Shown here in pieces: positions 5,901 to 7,548 of a DNA stretch of 7,548 nt. The DNA lies in contig JAIXQV010000184.1 of assembly GCA_027485535.1 (NCBI GenBank), positions 1 to 7,548 on the forward strand, in the 5' to 3' direction. The position numbers and the translations under genes are program-made. The DNA is from Oxalobacteraceae bacterium (GTDB taxonomy: Bacteria > Pseudomonadota > Gammaproteobacteria > Burkholderiales > Burkholderiaceae_D). Under the pieces are notes generated by a model that did not search any database, was not told the DNA's origin, and saw only the letters and a program-made list of their open reading frames with translations. Within the stretch, counting starts at the first letter, position 1; every line of letters starts with the position of its first letter.

Positions 5901-6563
5901 TTAAGGACGCAGACCGGTCGGAAATGGCCAAGCGGCTGCCGGGCTCAGGACGGTCGTCGCTGGCGCAGCTGGTGCTGGTGCTGGTACCGGTGCTGGCGCC
6001 GGTGCTACCGGTGCTGCCGCTACTGGCTTGGCGACGACGGCTGGCTTTTTCGGCGCTGCTTTTTTCGGTGCTGCTTTGCTTGGTGCCGCCTTCTTCGGCG
6101 CCGCTTTTTTAGGCGCTGGCTTCTTGGCGACAACCTTCTTAGCTACCGGTGACTTGGCTGCAGCCTTCTTGACTACTTTCTTGGCGACGACTTTCTTGGC
6201 GACGACTTTTTTCTTCGCCACGACCTTTTTCTTGGCTGCTGGCTTTTTGGGTGCCGCTTTTTTCGCTACTGTTTTTACAGCCTTCTTGGTGACCTTCTTC
6301 GCTACTTTCTTTGCAGCCTTTTTCGCGACTGGCTTCTTCACTGCTTTTTTGGCGACTTTCTTTGCAACCTTCTTCACTGCTTTTTTAGGCGCTGACTTCT
6401 TCGCTGCCTTTTTAGCGACTTTCTTGACTGCGGCCTTCTTCACTACCTTCTTGACCGCTTTTTTCGCTACGACCTTCTTCTTCGGAGCAGCCTTTTTGGC
6501 GACGACCTTTTTCTTGGCCGCCGGCTTCTTCTTTGCTGCTGGTTTTTTCTTTGCTGTTGCCAT
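5901..6563 (-). CDS. Histone H1-like lysine/alanine-rich DNA-binding protein
   Basis: The 220-residue product is extremely biased. Residues 2-179 use only A, K, P, V, S and T, arranged as repeated KK(A/V)(A/V)AKK and PKKAA units resembling the eukaryotic H1 tail and bacterial AlgP/HctB proteins. There is not one acidic residue in the whole chain, so it should bind DNA or RNA by charge. A Pro/Ala tail (180-203) is followed by a distinct, aromatic-containing end, VLSPAAAWPFPTGLRP (205-220), which I recall as characteristic of Burkholderiales homologues. The start is ATG 6563 because AAGGAG (6575-6570) sits 6 bases upstream. The frame is open further upstream to 6623, but those residues are outside the family pattern. 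The gene is followed by a strong terminator and lies downstream of nrdB. It probably acts in nucleoid organisation. Repeat number is likely to vary between strains. Confidence 0.9.
   Translation of the reverse strand: MATAKKKPAAKKKPAAKKKVVAKKAAPKKKVVAKKAVKKVVKKAAVKKVAKKAAKKSAPKKAVKKVAKKVAKKAVKKPVAKKAAKKVAKKVTKKAVKTVAKKAAPKKPAAKKKVVAKKKVVAKKVVAKKVVKKAAAKSPVAKKVVAKKPAPKKAAPKKAAPSKAAPKKAAPKKPAVVAKPVAAAPVAPAPAPVPAPAPAAPATTVLSPAAAWPFPTGLRP
6035..6555. repeat. Low-complexity repeat tract within the histone-like gene
   Basis: The DNA is built from variants of short units such as CTTCTTGGCGAC and GGCTTTTT, encoding KK-rich repeats on the minus strand. The tract is prone to slippage and recombination. 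It also creates a long open plus-strand frame of Phe/Ala/Thr codons that is a by-product, not a gene. Confidence 0.8.
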
Positions 6564-6569
6564 GACTTT

Positions 6570-6575
6570 CTCCTT
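6570..6575 (-). promoter_or_regulatory. Shine-Dalgarno of the histone-like gene
   Basis: On the minus strand AAGGAG lies 6 bases before ATG 6563. It touches the 8-base palindrome TCACGTGA (6575-6582) and is followed upstream by GTGAT-cgct-ATCAC (6579-6592), so the leader could fold near the ribosome site or bind a regulator. The second idea is speculative. Confidence 0.75.
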
Positions 6576-6768
6576 CACGTGATCGCTATCACTCAGGTAC
6601 AAGGTTAAAACCCGACCGGGCAATATGCCGGGTCGAGTTATTCATCGGCACAAGCAGAGCTCGCCGCTTGCGCTAATGAATACGGCAGCAGCTGAGCTGC
6701 CGCATCACGGAAGGGATGCAGCAGTTCAGCTCCTTCGGCTGCACGGCATTCGGAAGCCCGCATCAGCC

Positions 6769-6793
6769 AAAAAAAACGCCGGTAACAACGCGA
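6769..6793 (-). terminator. Weak candidate terminator after nrdB
   Basis: On the minus strand a run of eight T residues (6776-6769) lies 17 bases after the nrdB stop and is preceded by ACCGGCG. The only stem I can form before it is three base pairs (CGC/GCG), so the hairpin is poor. It could be a partial or factor-assisted termination point, or simply a T-run. Confidence 0.25.
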
Positions 6794-7548
6794 TCAGTCC
6801 CAGCTCAGCGCACCGCCAGTCTGGTACTCAATCACGCGGGTCTCGAAGAAATTACGTTCCTTTTTCAGATCGATCATCTCGCTCATCCAAGGGAATGGAT
6901 TCTCTTCGTGCTCGAACAGCGGTTCCAGACCAATCTGCATCGCACGCCGATTGGCGATGAAACGCAGGTAGCTCTTGAACATGGGCGCGTTCAACCCCAA
7001 CACGCCCCGCGGCATTGTATCCTCGGCATAGCGATATTCCAACTCTACTGCCTGAAGAAATAGCGATCTGATCTCTTCCTTGAATGGGACAGTCCACAGA
7101 TGTGGGTTCTCGAGTTTGATGGTGTTGATCAGATCAATCCCGAAATTGCAGTGCATGGACTCGTCGCGCAGGATGTACTGGTACTGCTCGGCAGCACCCA
7201 CCATCTTGTTCTGGCGGCCCAGCGCCAGGATCTGGGTAAAGCCCACATAGAAGAACAGCCCCTCCATCATGCAGGCGAACACGATCAGCGACTTCAGCAG
7301 TTGCTGGTCGGCCTCTGGGGTGCCGGTCTGGAAAGTCGGGTTGGTCAGGGTGTCGATGAATGGGATCAGGAACTCATCCTTGTCGCGGATCGACTTGACC
7401 TCATGATAGGCATTGAAAATCTCGCCCTCGTCCAAGCCCAGCGACTCGACGATGTACTGGTAGGCGTGGGTATGGATCGCCTCTTCAAAGGCTTGGCGCA
7501 GCAAATACTGCCTCGCTTCGGGATTGGTGACATGCCGGAAGATCGCCA
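6794..7548 (-). CDS. nrdB: Ribonucleoside-diphosphate reductase beta subunit, class Ia (partial, N-terminus outside window)
   Basis: NrdB holds the diiron-tyrosyl radical that starts ribonucleotide reduction in the NrdA partner, supplying dNTPs in the cytoplasm. The frame is open to the right edge, so the gene enters from outside. 250 residues are visible, against about 376 in E. coli. Visible metal ligands are E22 and H25 in EEAIHTHAY (E. coli E115 and H118), E95 in MMEGLFFYVGF (E204), and E129 and H132 in RDESMHCNF (E238 and H241). The radical tyrosine is Y29 (E. coli Y122). The first ligand (D84) must lie outside the window. The C-terminus, EYQTGGALSWD, is the flexible tail expected to dock on NrdA. 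The family gene order suggests nrdA lies just beyond the edge, but that is not seen. The histone-like gene follows downstream after a 230-base gap. Confidence 0.96.
   Translation of the reverse strand, partial: AIFRHVTNPEARQYLLRQAFEEAIHTHAYQYIVESLGLDEGEIFNAYHEVKSIRDKDEFLIPFIDTLTNPTFQTGTPEADQQLLKSLIVFACMMEGLFFYVGFTQILALGRQNKMVGAAEQYQYILRDESMHCNFGIDLINTIKLENPHLWTVPFKEEIRSLFLQAVELEYRYAEDTMPRGVLGLNAPMFKSYLRFIANRRAMQIGLEPLFEHEENPFPWMSEMIDLKKERNFFETRVIEYQTGGALSWD

Larger units (their letters stand above)
6564..6793. other. Structured intergenic region between nrdB and the histone-like gene
   Basis: I find no supported gene in these 230 bases; the plus-strand frame crossing it runs into antisense of nrdB. 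It holds several inverted repeats. CGGCAGC (6683-6689) and GCTGCCG (6696-6702) are a perfect 7-base-pair stem with a 6-base loop. CAAGC (6651-6655) and GCTTG (6666-6670) form a 5-base-pair stem. CGACC (6613-6617) pairs with GGTCG (6631-6635), enclosing GGC/GCC. The last is followed on the minus strand by GGGTTTT, which makes it a weak terminator candidate. The region must contain the nrdB 3' end and either the promoter or the readthrough leader of the histone gene. I could not pick a confident promoter. Confidence 0.5.

Noticed and set aside
5753..6152. Two overlapping plus-strand frames crossing the terminator and the 3' end of the histone-like gene
   Set aside because: They run through a strong intrinsic terminator and antisense to a well-supported gene, show no family motif and have biased low-complexity composition.
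6028..6582. Long plus-strand frame rich in Phe, Ala and Thr opposite the histone-like gene
   Set aside because: It is the mirror of AAG/AAA lysine codons (CTT/TTT) on the other strand, has no ribosome site, and looks like a repetitive membrane protein only because of that bias.
6564..6623. Upstream extension of the histone-like frame by 20 residues
   Set aside because: ATG 6563 has AAGGAG at 6 bases; the extension has no comparable ribosome site and its composition (DSDHVKEK) is foreign to the rest of the protein.
6625..7063. Plus-strand frames between the histone-like gene and nrdB
   Set aside because: They extend antisense into nrdB, lack ribosome sites and motifs, and are explained as chance frames in GC-rich DNA.
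7502..7504. TTG as the start of nrdB
   Set aside because: The frame continues open to the window edge with NrdB-like sequence (FRHVTNPEARQY), so the gene is simply truncated by the window.
1..7548. CRISPR arrays, tRNA or rRNA genes, transposases, defence systems, phage genes
   Set aside because: No spaced direct-repeat array, cloverleaf, rRNA-like segment or transposase motif was seen; gene content is core housekeeping.

Overview
The window looks like an ordinary chromosomal stretch of a betaproteobacterium, most likely order Burkholderiales. This rests on remembered family traits: the accB-accC-prmA-zinc-ribbon gene order, a class Ia nrdB next to a lysine/alanine-rich histone H1-like gene, and GGAG-type ribosome binding sites just before starts. 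No database search was possible, so genus is not assigned.

Layout. Positions 18-4823 hold a plus-strand run of five tightly spaced genes: accB (biotin carboxyl carrier protein), accC (biotin carboxylase), prmA (ribosomal protein L11 methyltransferase), a membrane-anchored zinc-ribbon/DUF3426 protein, and a PfkB-family sugar or nucleoside kinase. From 4865 to the right edge everything is on the minus strand. Reading right to left these are nrdB (cut by the window edge), a structured intergenic region, a histone H1-like gene with a strong intrinsic terminator, yggT (membrane protein), and a yggU/DUF167 gene translationally coupled to yggT. The two blocks converge between 4823 and 4865.

How the genes relate. 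AccB carries biotin that AccC carboxylates, the first half-reaction of fatty acid synthesis. PrmA modifies the ribosome. NrdB makes deoxynucleotides, and the H1-like protein should bind DNA. Most of the window is core housekeeping.

Two things are out of the ordinary. (1) The first 35 bases of accC occur twice. A diverged copy at 522-556 opens a 41-codon ORF, followed by a roughly 80-base hairpin-rich insert and then the real accC start at 640. The four differences between the copies are all synonymous third-position changes. The ORF ends 8 bases inside accC, and a 15-codon ORF bridges from the accB stop to it. This looks like either a leader peptide/translational coupling device or an insertion that rebuilt the gene start. 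(2) The yggU gene begins at ATG 5170, overlapping the yggT stop as TGATG, but carries an in-frame TAG at codon 12 immediately followed by TTG. It is therefore a nonsense-broken gene, a gene rescued by reinitiation, or a sequence error.
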